Source: Atriophallophorus winterbourni (Eukaryota; Platyhelminthes; Trematoda; Plagiorchiida; Microphallidae). From it: a stretch of 64,000 nucleotides of DNA. Under the pieces are notes generated by a model that made no database searches, was not told the origin of the DNA, and saw only the letters and a program-made list of their open reading frames with translations. The stretch is from NCBI GenBank assembly GCA_013407085.1, contig JACCGJ010020033.1, forward strand, positions 37,964 through 101,963, read 5' to 3'. A program made the translations under genes and the position numbers. Below are positions 23,838 to 34,614 of the stretch, one piece after another (within the stretch, counting starts at the first letter, position 1; every line of letters starts with the position of its first letter).

Positions 23838-24033
23838 AGCAATTGGTCAAGGAGCAATAGGGCAAGAAGCAATAGGGCAAGGAGCAATTGGTCGAGGAGC
23901 AATTGGGCAAGGAGCAAATGTCCAAGGAGCAACCGTCCGGGGAGCAACTGTCCGAGGAGCAATTGTCCGAGGAGCAATTGTCGCGGAGCAACTGTCGGGG
24001 AGCAATTGTCAAGGAGCAACTGTCGTGGACCCC
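23838..24033 (-). repeat. Right terminal inverted repeat with 14-15-bp subunits
   Basis: Inverted counterpart of 22548-22691, with about three more units on its inner side. Its plus-strand frame stays open into integrase (from 23888). Confidence 0.85.
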
Positions 24034-25219
24034 AGACATGAGACGTCGAGTTTTTGACCACTTGCATGGTTTTTCACATCCGGGAGTAAGAGCGACACGA
24101 AAATTAATCAGTTCCCGCTACCTCTGGTCTGACATGCATAAAGACATACAACTTTGGACTAAAAGTTGCTTGCGATGTCAACAGAGCAAGGTTCAACGAC
24201 ACACTATCAGCTACCCTGGTACGTTCCCACCAGTTACTGAACGTTTCCAACACGTGCATTTGGATCTCGTGGGCCCACTAGCAGTCTCTAACGGATGTTG
24301 CTACATACTAACCTGCATTGATCGTTTTACGCGTTGGCCAATGGCAGTAGAAATCCCTGATATCAGTGCAGAAACTGTTGCTAAAGCTTTTGTTCAGCAC
24401 TGGATCAGTAATTTTGGCGTACCAAACACCATCACTACTGACCGAGGTTCCCAATTCTAATCAACGCTTTTCAAGGAACTAAACAACATGCTCGGTTCGA
24501 AACACATTCAGACTACAGCCTACCACCCTTCTTCGAACGGCTTAGTCGAAAGATTTCACCGCCAACTGAAAGCCGCACTCATGTGTCATGGGAATACTGA
24601 ACTTTGGTCCGAGACACTACCCTTAGTACTTCTTGGTATACGTACCACAGTGAAAGAAGACCTAGGGTGTTCAGCTGCTGAAATGGTGTATGGTAGTACA
24701 CTTACCCTTCCAGGCGAATTCCTGACATCTTCCGACTCACCATTGGACCTTACTGTGCCACAATATGTCAGCCGCCTTCGCAGCTTCATGAAAAAATTAC
24801 GGGCTACTCCAACTCGACAACATGAGCAACCCTGCTACATTCCACCCGACTTGAATACTTGCGACTTCGTGTTTGTGCGGGTAGATCATGTACGTCGACC
24901 GCTACAGCCGCCATACATAGGGCCATACAAGGTAATCAACAGGTATCTAAAATACTTCGTTATTGACCGCAACGGAACACACGAGACCGTCAGCGTCGAT
25001 CGTTTGAAAGTAGCCTATGTCGAACCGGCACCAGAAGCGAAAGAAAATACCCCGAACGTTGCTCCTCAAGATTTTGTCCCTCAACCCCTCACCGGTACTC
25101 CCGATCCCCCAACGAATCCCTCTTTACCCCCGTGTATCAAACAAACTGACCATAACAGTCAAACCCGATCTGGTCGTAGAGTCCATTTTCCATCAAAGTT
25201 TGATGACTTCACAGCCTAA
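24034..25219 (+). pseudogene. Ty3/gypsy integrase, one nonsense mutation
   Basis: The frame contains the zinc-binding part ('[13 protein letters not shown]', 'CLRCQQSKV'), the first Asp in '[10 protein letters not shown]', the second in '[10 protein letters not shown]', and Glu in 'HPSSNGLVERFHRQLKAAL'. A C-terminal domain follows ('YIGPYKVINRYLKYFVIDRN'). A single TAA at 24458-24460 (expected GAA) separates 24460 from the restart at 24488. The N-terminal side was split from RNase H by the inserted transposon. Apart from these it is well kept, in line with the young LTRs. Confidence 0.85.
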
Positions 25220-25256
25220 CGATTTCTTCGAGCGTCTTCTTTAGGCCCGACGCTCT

Positions 25257-25267
25257 AGGGGGGGGAG
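25257..25267 (+). promoter_or_regulatory. Polypurine tract
   Basis: AGGGGGGGGAG directly before the 3' LTR is where plus-strand DNA synthesis is primed in such elements. Confidence 0.75.
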
Positions 25268-25270
25268 TAC

Positions 25271-25648
25271 TATGGCGTTTTTCTGTAAACATTTTTGTTT
25301 GTATCAATCAATGTACACTTTTTGAATTGTACCCGGATTTTACGAATATAAATTTTCGTTTGCTCGGAGTCGATCTTCTCATCTCCTTTGATACCCGCAC
25401 TGCGTGTTTGGAGTTCTGACTGTGGATTGTGGAAAGATTGCTTGTCTGCTATAAAAGGACCGCTCCATATTTCAGCCACACCTAATTCTTGGATTTACTG
25501 TGGTGATAATACTTTGACGTTTGGACCGGAATAGTCAATTGCCAAGCTGGGGAGAATCGTTTCCAATTCAATCGAAGAATTATTGTGAGTGGTTACCTTT
25601 TTACTTTTTACATACATACTGTAATTTCACTTAGCCTGAACCACCACA
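25271..25648 (+). repeat. 3' LTR, 378 bp
   Basis: Matches the 5' LTR apart from about nine substitutions and a 21-bp extra segment at about 25389-25409. Confidence 0.9.
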
Positions 25649-25780
25649 AATCATCTTATTCTATATAATCAATCTCTTTCACGACGTCCAGCGAGATACA
25701 TGCTAATTTATCGAAGCTGGCGTTTGCATTCTGCCAACTTCATCGTGTATTTCAAACTGTGTAACAATCAACAGGATTCA
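25649..25780 (+). repeat. Continuation of foldback copy II after the LTR element
   Basis: The CTCTTTCACGAC and GGCGTTTGCATTCTG blocks align with 29278-29340 of copy III. The LTR element therefore landed inside this repeat. Confidence 0.55.
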
Positions 25781-25959
25781 TTATACTTTAGGTAAAACTA
25801 TTTAGTGAATGACAAACGATATCACAGTGTTCGCTAAGTGACCTACATTTCAATCGTTTGTTTGAGCCAACATCCGATGAACTACACTCAGCCAATATAT
25901 CAAAACGGGTCCCTCGAAAATTATCGATTGAGATATTCCCAGTTATCATTAATAGCATT

Positions 25960-26450
25960 GAATAAGCTGTGCTGTCATGGTCGCCGTGGTTAGACAAATA
26001 TGTAGAACTTATGCAGCGATTCTATGACCTCACAACAAAACTAGTTCTTATCATCCGAAACAAACCTTATAAAGCTCAACGGAATCTGTTCGACTTTCCC
26101 CATCGACGAAAAAAAGTGATATATCCTACTCTACAAAATATTCCATACCCCAATCTATCCCTTAAATGATCTATTCACGCGAAGGGATACGATTAATTAT
26201 CGAACATATTAATATATTCTGGCGGTACCTCAATCCCGGCGAAAATGTAGATCGTCATTTTATTCCGAGCGTGTCTCTGTTAGTTATCCTAATTTACAAA
26301 ATATTCAAGACCCCAAACCATCCACTGGTGCTGGTTGTACTCCATTTTCGCCTAAACTGTAGAAGGTATTTTTATTCAAAATTTGAAATAAGAGCGAAAC
26401 TCGAGTCCAGTGCTTCCATTATGGACCGTCGTGATCAACTTTGTGAATAG
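25960..26450 (+). pseudogene. CR1 RT C-terminal fragments
   Basis: 'WSPWLDKYVELMQRFYDLTT' and 'NLFDFPHRR' at 25969-26169, then 'KTPNHPL' and 'RLNCRRYFYS' at 26300-26390, follow the order of the CR1 C-terminus. A partial duplication or insertion separates the two halves. Broken frames. Confidence 0.7.
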
Positions 26451-26549
26451 TTCGATGGGCTTGGCACGGATGGGTAGTCACAAATATAAACAACTTATTC
26501 TCCAAATATCGCTTAAAAGATACTTGTCTCATCGATAGAATATATCACA

Positions 26550-26955
26550 ATGTTCATGTGCACATAGATTGCCACATCTTACTCCATGTGACTTTACACA
26601 ATGGAGGATACGCCGCGAATTTATTCTTGTCTAGAGAATTTTGTATATCAATGGACTTCCACCAACTTACTTGTTTACCGAAGTGATGAGAAAGTGATAC
26701 GTGGACAGACTTTATGCATTTAAATCCCATGGTAACGTATTGATTGTCCGCGTAATTTCTTGCCATACGTGCTACATGTTTTCTGGAATTCCTTATTGCA
26801 AAATGTGTTGGACACTCTTTCGTTGGTTATATTTAACGCGAATTAGAAAATACATATGCATATCGACATTATCCGTGAGGCATACGTTCGATATACTATC
26901 AACGTTGACTTATTCATTTATACGATAACCCATGAATTCGTGAATTCTTGACAAA
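26550..26955 (+). pseudogene. CR1 3' end fragment
   Basis: Sequence around 26775-26890 (equivalent of 'FWNSLL', then the UTR) and the terminal CATGAATTCGTGAATTCTTG match 34250-34490 and the minus copy at 18225-18500. Highly decayed. Confidence 0.5.
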
Positions 26956-27339
26956 ATATAAGCTGTAAGAACTAATATATAAGCGCTATCGAACATCACA
27001 TCGATTCGCTTTTCTTTCATTAAATGATAAAAAGGAGTTAAAAACATTTGAGTTTCGTGACTATACTGCTAAAGAATCGTTTAAGCTGGATTGTTTATAT
27101 AGATGAATTTGGGAAGATTGTCTTCGTGAAGAAAAGGAATGTTGAATACAGGATTTGAAATTTCAGGTCCGGTCCATTCTCGGTAAAATAGTTCGCACTA
27201 TCGATATTCGACCTATGAATAGCGGAAATACCATTCGTAAAGAACTTCCTCTTAACTACTTACTTTGAGGACAGTTTGAGTAACATCACGCTGAATATAA
27301 AAACAGCAGGTGGTATCTTATCCTGTTGAATAACTTTTA
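26956..27339. other. Unassigned AT-rich DNA
   Basis: No recognised signature. Confidence 0.4.
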
Positions 27340-29370
27340 AGAAATTTAGTCTATCACTTAGGAATTCCTCGTTCTTCAATGGATGATTCATCTCCATATT
27401 TCGGCCAGACCCAAAAGTATTTCAATAATATAAATCCTCTTGTGGTTCCTAATTGGAATAATTATCGATCGTTGATATTACTAGAATAGATGCGACATCA
27501 CCTGGATATACACGAAATGTTTCAAAGCGGTAAACATTTTGGTTAATAATATCATCATATTTGTGTACACAGAATTACATAATTTCCGATACGCATAATT
27601 TGCAGCTGTTGATATGCAATAAATGGTTTTCGGTAAAAAAGCTGTCCAGAGTTTCATCAGCTGTTTCATCGTCTGATCAGGTCAGCTGTTTTCTGCAATC
27701 AGCTGTTTTGAGAGAAGTTCAAGTCCCGAATCCTGATTTGCCGTGTCTCATGAATAGGCTTCCGGTAAATGGAACTTGCCGCAGCTCTATCCGGCTCTTG
27801 AGGAGACTTCGGAGGAAATCCGTTTATATGCATAATGTGTTCTTTAAATGCAATAAATGGTTTTTGGTAATAAAAAAGCTGTCCGGAATTTAATCTTGCA
27901 TGAAACGATAACTGTCTGCCGTTTGATCCGGTCAGTTGTTTTTATGTAACCAGTTGTATTGAGATGAATACAAATCCACAAATCTCGACTTTCCGTGGCT
28001 TTTAAATATGATTCTGACAAATGGAACTTGACACTGCTGTATACGGCATCCTATCAGACTTCCTCTGATGTCTGCCCGGAAGCTGGATACAGCTGCGTCA
28101 AGTTCCATAAACCACAATCCTAATTATAAGCCACATGAAATGGGGATTTAAGAGTGGATCTCCTCTCGAAACAACTGATTACACGAAACAGCTGACCTGA
28201 TTAAACGTCACCCAGTTATCGTTTCCTGCATGATGAAACGTCGGGCAGATTTTGTTTTACAGAAACCCATCTATTGCATTTAAATAACACCTTATGCATC
28301 TCAACAGACTTCCTCCAAAGCCTGTCTAGGAGAAGGATACAGCTGCGTCAAGTTCCGTGTACTGGAATCCTATCTATAAACCATGAGAATAAGGAATTTG
28401 AGAGTTGGAACTCTTCTCAAAACAATTAATTACTCAAACAGCTGACCTGATCAAACGACACCTGTGATCGTTTCATGTATCGTGGATCTCCGGACAGCTT
28501 TTTTGTTACAGAAAAACATCTATTTCATTTGAAGAAGATCCTATGCTTATCAGCAGCTACAAATTATGCGTATCGGAAATTATGTAATTCAATGTACATA
28601 AATATATAATGATGAAATCAAACAAATTTTAATCGCTTTAAAACGTTTGCGGTGTATCCAAAGGATGCGGCACGAGGTTTTTTAACTCAACTGTAAAGAT
28701 GGAATTCTGTAAATATCAAGCTGTAAAGTTCATACAATTTCCGGTAATAGATGGACATATGGAATGTGTAGTCTGAACTTATTGAAACTGAGTTATCAGA
28801 ACTTAGATTATAATTAACCGAACTTTCCGTGGCATGTATTCTGATAATATCAACGTACGTTAATTATTCCAATTAGGAACCCCACGAGAATTTATAATGT
28901 TGAAATACTTTTGGGTCGGGCTGAAATATGGAGCAAATGGCCTTATGTATACGAAAAGAAACGCGACTACACAAACAGATGATTCAACTACTGTTGAACA
29001 AGAAATTCCGATGTGATATAATTTGTATTATTCGGAAGTAATAATTCACATAAACAGAGTACCAATTGAATCTACAATTGTTACAATTGCTTCAATTTAG
29101 CCATTATGTAAGGGAACGAAGTTATCCAATCAGTAATATCGGTTAAACCGATGACATTATAAATGGATCTTCGCTATAAAATCGCATTCGATAAATCATT
29201 TGATCGAACGTTGTTAGTTTTAAAGTGCACATTTATATTTCTAGACTTGTTGATCGATGTTGATCTAGAAATGTTATCTCTTCACAAAGCTAAGACTAAG
29301 ATACGTTATTTTTTATTTGCAAGGCGTTTGCATTCTCTCATCTTGATCTTGTATTACGAAGTATTTAATA
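27340..29370. repeat. Foldback-type palindromic repeat, copy III (both arms)
   Basis: The left arm (27340-28060) and right arm (28070-29370) are inverted copies of each other. From the centre (CAGACTTCCTCTGATGTCTG at 28051-28070) outward, each arm has two ~190-bp subrepeats that include GTTCCATTTACCGG-, CAGCTGACCTGATCAAACG- and GGACAGCTTTT-like blocks. An outer unique part of at least 500 bp follows, with TTTTGGGTCGGGCTG at 28908 and its inverse near 27405. The left outer part has deletions. No transposase frame. The architecture recalls Drosophila foldback and Galileo elements, whose long TIRs also contain tandem subrepeats; that relationship is only an analogy. Confidence 0.75.
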
Positions 29371-29654
29371 ATCACCTATAATCGTGATGCTGAAAGCAAC
29401 ATTTTTGGTGAACCTCAAACAAATTACTTGTTTCGCAACAAGAGGAACCCGTACGTCAGTAGTTGGTTTTTATCGCCGCATTACATTGTTGATCCATCAA
29501 CGCCTTGAGTGCTTTACTGAAAAAACATTTTGTTTCAGTGTTTAAACATCGCAGTTACTTGGGTGGAACCTATAAAACAGTGACTTCAAAGTGTACCTTT
29601 GTTTACCACATTTACACTTATACAAAATGTTATATCTGTGATGTGCTACGACAG

Positions 29655-30589
29655 GCCAACCACACTTCATATATTGCAAGACTGCTTGAATTGCTTCCTC
29701 CTTGTATGCCTCTTGGCTGACTCGCTCAAACGTGATTGGTATTGGCAGTTTATTCAAGTTACTTAGCAGTGAAACATTATAAACATGACGGGTTATTGAC
29801 GCAAGATGGTTCGCAAATATCCGAAATTGGAAATTTTCATAAATTAAGTTTACAGATCCAGTCAAATAAATTCAAAAAATCGAGTTTAGTAACGTAACTA
29901 TAACCATTTGAATGAACACGACAAAATGAAAAATTACACTGCAGCTTACCCACGAAACTAAATTGCTCACCAGATGCAGCAGTTGGGTTGTTTCTTATCT
30001 CATAGTCATACCCATAGTCATTCTGGAGACTCCAATCCACAAACAAATATCAGATTTTTGAAAGCGTTCTCTGTAAGGGTTTCCAGTTTGAAACGTTCAC
30101 ACTGCTCTGCCAGTGTATGTTATGATATCCTCCCTTTATGATTTGCATACAGTTGTATGTGATATTGAACAAGGATGTGCGTTCGCCAAAAATGGTGGTA
30201 AGGCATTTAATGGTTTGTATCAAACTGAAATCTTTCGGACTATTAGGAAGAATAGAATTGCAATATTGTCCATGTTCCACTGGCCCCAACTTCCGTAACA
30301 ATGTTGCACAGGAGTCTCCTCATCTAGCTTATTCCCATCGACCCTGCACACATTTTCGTAGCTTCGGTACCAGATCTAGAATGTAACCCCTTCATCTGAC
30401 TGATTTTGGAATTCGTTGATGTTTTGCAGTAGACTGGCAATTGATTGTCCAGAACTTGGACTGTTGATTTTCTGGAATGCCATTTGTTGCATTAACTCTT
30501 CAAAAATGTGCTTCTGTTGAATAAGCAATTCTTGTACGAATTCCATCGGCACTGACATCCTTTGATAAGTTAAAAATGATTCCGCACCC
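29655..30589 (-). pseudogene. Ty3/gypsy relic (copy B): gag, short pol pieces
   Basis: On the minus strand: gag start 'MSVPMEFVQELLIQQKHIFE' (30558-30376), conserved gag block 'MLRKLGPVEHGQYCNSILPN' (30301-30050), a piece with 'SYVTKLDFLNLFDWI' typical of the protease/RT junction (30046-29837), then 'PIPITFERVSQEA' and 'QAVLQYMKCGWP', typical of the RNase H-integrase linker (29865-29655). Most of RT is deleted. At 29652-29631 the LTR end sequence GTAGCACATCACAGATATAA recurs. Confidence 0.75.
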
Positions 30590-30860
30590 CGTCGCTAATT
30601 GTTATGTCTGTGATGTGCTACCACTGACGCCGCCTTAGGTTCGACAAAACCCACACGTAACTGAACTTGTGTATTGACCGAATGAATGAATATCACAAAG
30701 TTTGTAAAATGAACGATATTCAAGTTGTGCACTTACTATTGATCTTCTTTGATGATGGATCGATAGTTCTTTTACTGTCTATACTACACAAGGTTCACTA
30801 ACTCTGAACTCACTGATTAGGGCCAACAAACAGGAACCTATTTTGGTGTGTTACAGCCAG
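30590..30860 (-). repeat. LTR-like repeat, copy B
   Basis: Directly 5' of gag on the minus strand, similar to 11950-12171. It contains the end GTAGCACATCACAGACATAA near 30600-30620, which copy A has lost by deletion. Confidence 0.6.
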
Positions 30861-31184
30861 CAATCTGAGAAACACTTTACATCTTAAAACCTACATTCAG
30901 CCATGAAAACAAATTGTCATATCTTGCTACGCACTTTCCAACACATCACGTTATCTAGCCAAACAACATACTCGTTCCAGGACCAAATCATTAATATCAT
31001 AGTTTTATTTTGTTGTTTTCCACTGAATAATACTCTTGCCCATTCACAATTTATATTGGACATTGGACTTCAGCTCGAAATTGCCATTATGGTTTTATTC
31101 TGTTTATCTTACCGTTGGATTAAAATAATTAGTTGCTTTCAAGAAAACAGCGTACATTTAGACGGAATTATTCTTGTTTATCCA
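30861..31184. other. Unassigned DNA
   Basis: A 96-codon frame (30903-31193) without recognised similarity. Confidence 0.35.
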
Positions 31185-31560
31185 ATTTACTGATAACTTG
31201 GATGTTAAATCGAAAACAATTCATGCCTGCTACCTAAATATCTCCAAATCATTTGATCATGTTTATCATAGTCTATAACTGCAGAAGCATGAAAGTCTTA
31301 GTATCACCGAAATGTTGTTGAATTGGCTAAATTACTATCTAACAAATCGAACAACCCAAGTAAGTGTTGACTTTGCATTATCAAGCTTAATAGCAGTAGT
31401 AAGCGGTGTTCCCCAAGTTTCAGTCCTTGGTCCGATCCCATTCTCGTTTATGTCAATGCAAATCCGGAAAATGTCGAATGAAAACAGTCGTTATTTGCAG
31501 ACGACATAAAGATATGGCGTAGCCCAGACGAATGTTTGCTATTACAGAAAAGACCTTCAT
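31185..31560 (+). pseudogene. CR1 RT palm fragment
   Basis: 'TIHACYLNISKSFDHVYHSL', a stop, then 'LLNWLNYYLTNRT', 'VVSGVPQVSVLGPIPF' and, after a shift, 'LFADDIKIW' (31490-31516). This spans RT motifs A to C of CR1. Stops and an insertion before the FADD box make it a pseudogene. Confidence 0.8.
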
Positions 31561-31904
31561 ACCACTTGTTTTTCAAGGTTGCACGGTATTCGTGTGAATC
31601 AACGCCGATGCTACTGCTAGTTGTGACTACTTTACACGTGGCAGAAGTGAATCCTTCAATCCTCATGCACAGAAATCTTACCAGATGCTGCTAGAGCAGT
31701 GCGGTGCAAGTTGCATGCTTTGTGCTTTGTAGATCACAAGAATAAAATGTTCGTGGTGTATTGCTCTCCATGTGTGCAGGGCCGCCCCATCCAATATACA
31801 TCACATGGCGGACTACAGTTTCCAGCACCGTAGAAATAAAGTGGCTAATCACCATCTACCTCGATTTTTGAGATACCTTCTCGGGGACATCAACGGTTAA
31901 ACGT
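31561..31904. other. Unassigned DNA
   Basis: No recognised signature. Confidence 0.35.
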
Positions 31905-32010
31905 TCTCTGGGTATCAAAGTAATGTGTTGCTCAAATCCCCCGCACTTACACATCACTACCGGTTTCTGGCTGTTTGCCGTCATCAGGTGGAGACAGTAA
32001 GATTAGTTCC
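31905..32010 (-). repeat. Hammerhead-bearing short repeat
   Basis: On the minus strand CTGATGA (31987-31981), a GGC-AAACA-GCC stem II of three pairs, GAAA, ACCGGT and GTGATG follow in hammerhead order. The first stem II pair is mismatched. The end TGAGCAACACATTACTTTG (about 31935-31917) recurs in the hairpin at 38075-38125 and resembles the insert at 7205-7371. Confidence 0.5.
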
Positions 32011-33059
32011 AGTGAGTATCGTTGCGGTGAAACTTCTATCGCTGAAGCTTCTCAAATTTGTGTCGCCTTCGTAGTCACCAGCACTAAGATGCACGCAAGA
32101 GCACACAGCCGTTTCATCGCCGTTATCCCCTATCTGTTCGACTTGTGTGTCTCAACAGGAATCGCGGTTGTAAAAATTGTCATTTAGTCGTAATCCTATC
32201 AGCGAACTTTGTGAACGGACTTGAGTTTGATCATATTCAATGCGTTAGATACGACGGTGCCGTTGAAATAGACGAGGATCCAAATATGAGGAGGCCAAGA
32301 TATCGGGTGTATCCAACTATTCTACCGTCAGGTTTCATATATTGTCTGTGGGGCATGGAACTGCATTGATTATGATGCGAAGGTTTTCACTTGTTGCTTC
32401 GACTTCAATCACAGTTAATAACTACAGCAAACAAAAAATGTATTGAACACGGCTCAGTGGTGCTGCTCAGTGTTGACGAAAAAAGCTTGATTTACATTCA
32501 ATGAATGGCAAAATCGCCGAAGAATTTGTTATTGGTTTGGGTATGCGAATTAGTATATTTGTGGATTTGTATAAATACATGATTCAGGTTTAAAAAATTT
32601 AAGACACATTGAGTACTCGCTTCGGCGGTACAAATACAAACAAACAAAACACCGTTCTGATGCTCACTTAACTCCTGATTTTTTTAATTGTCATTGTAAT
32701 ATAATAGTCAATAGTCCATAATTTTCTTGTGGTAATAAAAGCTGATAGCTTGTAAGACACCACTGGGTCGTGTGTACAAGAGGTCGCACAAAGCGTGCTA
32801 AAAAGCATATATGATAAGATAAAAAGGGAAGCAAATAGGCCTTGTTCGCGTATAACATACACCTTCATTGGACATTTGTGGCATTTTAAGTGTCAGCCCA
32901 AGATACATTCCTACCACGTCCTCCAGTGCATGACGGATTTGCGGACGGTTGCTTTGATGTGAGCATCGTTGATACTTGTAAGCTGCCGAGAAAAGACTGG
33001 AAAAAGTGTTAATCGGTTATGGCTATATGGTGGTGTGTAAGTATAGTGGGGTAGATTGG
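32011..33059. other. Unassigned DNA
   Basis: GAGTACTCGCTTCGGCGGTA at 32612 is the inverse of a 50-bp tandem repeat unit inside the PLE at 42960-43062; otherwise nothing is recognised. Confidence 0.35.
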
Positions 33060-33455
33060 AATGGCGAAAGATTAACGAACTTCACTTGAAAATTGATTGT
33101 CATAGGTGTTTGTCTAGGCGTTGCATAAACGAGGACAGTGACTCTGTAACTATCCCTTCCGGTGAGATACCGTTCCAGACACGGCGAAAGGTCAAAAGCA
33201 AATCTCCGCGGAGGAGTCGGTAGCGGATTGAGAAGATACCGCTATAATGCAGCTGTTCTTCGTATGACATGTTTTGAAAGCCGTTGATAAGCTTTGATGC
33301 TCGCCGTTGTGGATCTTTGAGTGCGTGCATGTCTTGTTATAGCTACGGATGCCACGCGATGACTGCATATTCGAACAGAGGGTGCCGATTTAAGCCGACG
33401 AGATTGCTCTTCAGAACAGCGCAGCATGGATTTTGATCTCATCGCTCTTGTCTAA
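33060..33455 (-). pseudogene. CR1 RT C-terminal fragment with deletion
   Basis: Minus-strand 'DPQRRASKLINGFQNMSYEE' and 'FSIRYRLLRGDLLLTFR', then directly 'RVWNGISPEGIV'. About 60 residues present in other copies are missing between the last two. It meets a plus-strand CR1 fragment head to head at about 33460. Confidence 0.75.
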
Positions 33456-33459
33456 CTTA

Positions 33460-34500
33460 TCTTCTCACATCGTTAGATGACTGGACGAAGGAGTTGGACA
33501 GTAGTTCTTGCATTCACGTCTGTTACTTAGACATTTTTAAGGCTTTTGACAGTGTCAATCAACATTTACGGCTTCAAAAACTGAATATGTTTAGGAATAT
33601 GTGATCCACTCCTCTCATAGTTGTGCGACAAACTGTCAGATCGCCACGCCTGAGTTAAAGTAAACGGTGTTCTATCCCTAATATTCAAAACTACTAGCGA
33701 AATCCTCAACGGATCCGTGCTAGGCCCTGCTCCTCTTTCTAATATACATAAACGATTTACTCCTTCTAATATCATCCAAAATGGTCCTGTTCGCAGATGA
33801 TATAAAAATATGGATATAAATTAGTTCTGCAGATGATTCTAAGAAACTGCAATTGGATTTGGACAACGTATTAAATTGAGCGGCCATGAATGATATGACA
33901 TTCGACATACGGGAAGTAAGATGCTACAGCATGGCAAGAATTTTCCTTGGACATATAGATTGGGAACTGAAAACCTGACATAGAGCACCGTTGGAAAAAG
34001 ATCTTGGAGTATGGATTAGTTGGAACCCGAAGAGCACGGTGCACTGCCAGAACATATATCGACAGGCCAACAGATATTTCGAAGAATATTTGTAATATTC
34101 TCGCTGGTAACGTTACCAAGGATAATGAACGTCTACCTTCGCCCTACGATGGAGAATGCGGTAGAGGTCTGGGCTCCTTGGCTGCGGAAAGATATTGCTC
34201 TGTTTGATATAATCTATCACAGAGCAACAAAGTTAGTGATGACGTCTGGGTTTATGTGACTTCACACAAAAAGGATACGACGCGATATTATTCTGAACTC
34301 TCCTTATCTGGCGGTGTTTAAAGCGAAATCGGACTTACATATGCAAAAGAATATCATTCGTGAGCCTTACTTTTGATATTCTCTATTCCTGTTAAACTAT
34401 TATATTTTTCACATTTTCATTCATATCGTCATCCTGTGGTGTTGTAAAGCATTAACTTTTTTAACCACAAATCCTTGAATTCGTGAAAAACCTCCTACTA
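33460..34500 (+). pseudogene. CR1 RT relic with 3' end
   Basis: Plus-strand blocks: 'LDDWTKELDSSSCIHVCYLD' (33473-33540), the remains of 'VLGP' (33717), 'FADDIKIW' (33791-33815), 'LGVWISWN' (34005), then 'VWAPWLRKDIALFD' and 'IYHRATKLV' (34170-34250). It ends near 34480 in AAATCCTTGAATTCGTG. Many frame breaks. Confidence 0.75.
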
Positions 34501-34614
34501 TTAAAACCATGACAACACATCCACGGATCACCGACGCTCTTCGCCATCCTACTCGGTAGCCCCAACAATAAGCACACACCGTCTAGCCCGAAACCTATCA
34601 GACATGGTCCTTAA

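Larger units (their letters stand above)
22548..24033. mobile_element. Non-autonomous transposon with tandem-repeat TIRs
   Basis: The ends are GGGGTACCGACAG (22548) and its inverted counterpart CTGTCGTGGACCCC (24033). The target AGACATGA is duplicated (22540-22547 and 24034-24041), or 9 bp if the next G is counted. The left TIR (22548-22691) and right TIR (23838-24033) consist of 14-15-bp units of the type GACARTTGCTCCTYG, about nine on the left and twelve on the right. Inside lie a captured CR1 ORF1 segment and unassigned sequence. No transposase is encoded. An 8-9-bp duplication with long TIRs fits Mutator-like, hAT or P-type elements; the family is not settled. Confidence 0.8.
21603..25648 (+). 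mobile_element. CsRn1-like Ty3/gypsy LTR retrotransposon, internally deleted
   Basis: Two LTRs (21603-21959 and 25271-25648) in direct orientation flank a tRNA-Trp-type primer site, gag start, RNase H end, integrase and a polypurine tract. The 4-bp sequence AATC lies on both sides (21599-21602 and 25649-25652), which supports one insertion event. The middle of gag, protease, RT and most of RNase H are missing. A second transposon at 22548-24033 sits between RNase H and integrase. By eye the LTRs differ at about nine positions plus one 21-bp indel, so the insertion is fairly recent. It cannot move by itself. Confidence 0.9.

Noticed and set aside
23788..24067. Leu- or Cys-rich repeated peptides on the minus strand
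   Set aside because: Antisense reading of the right TIR units.
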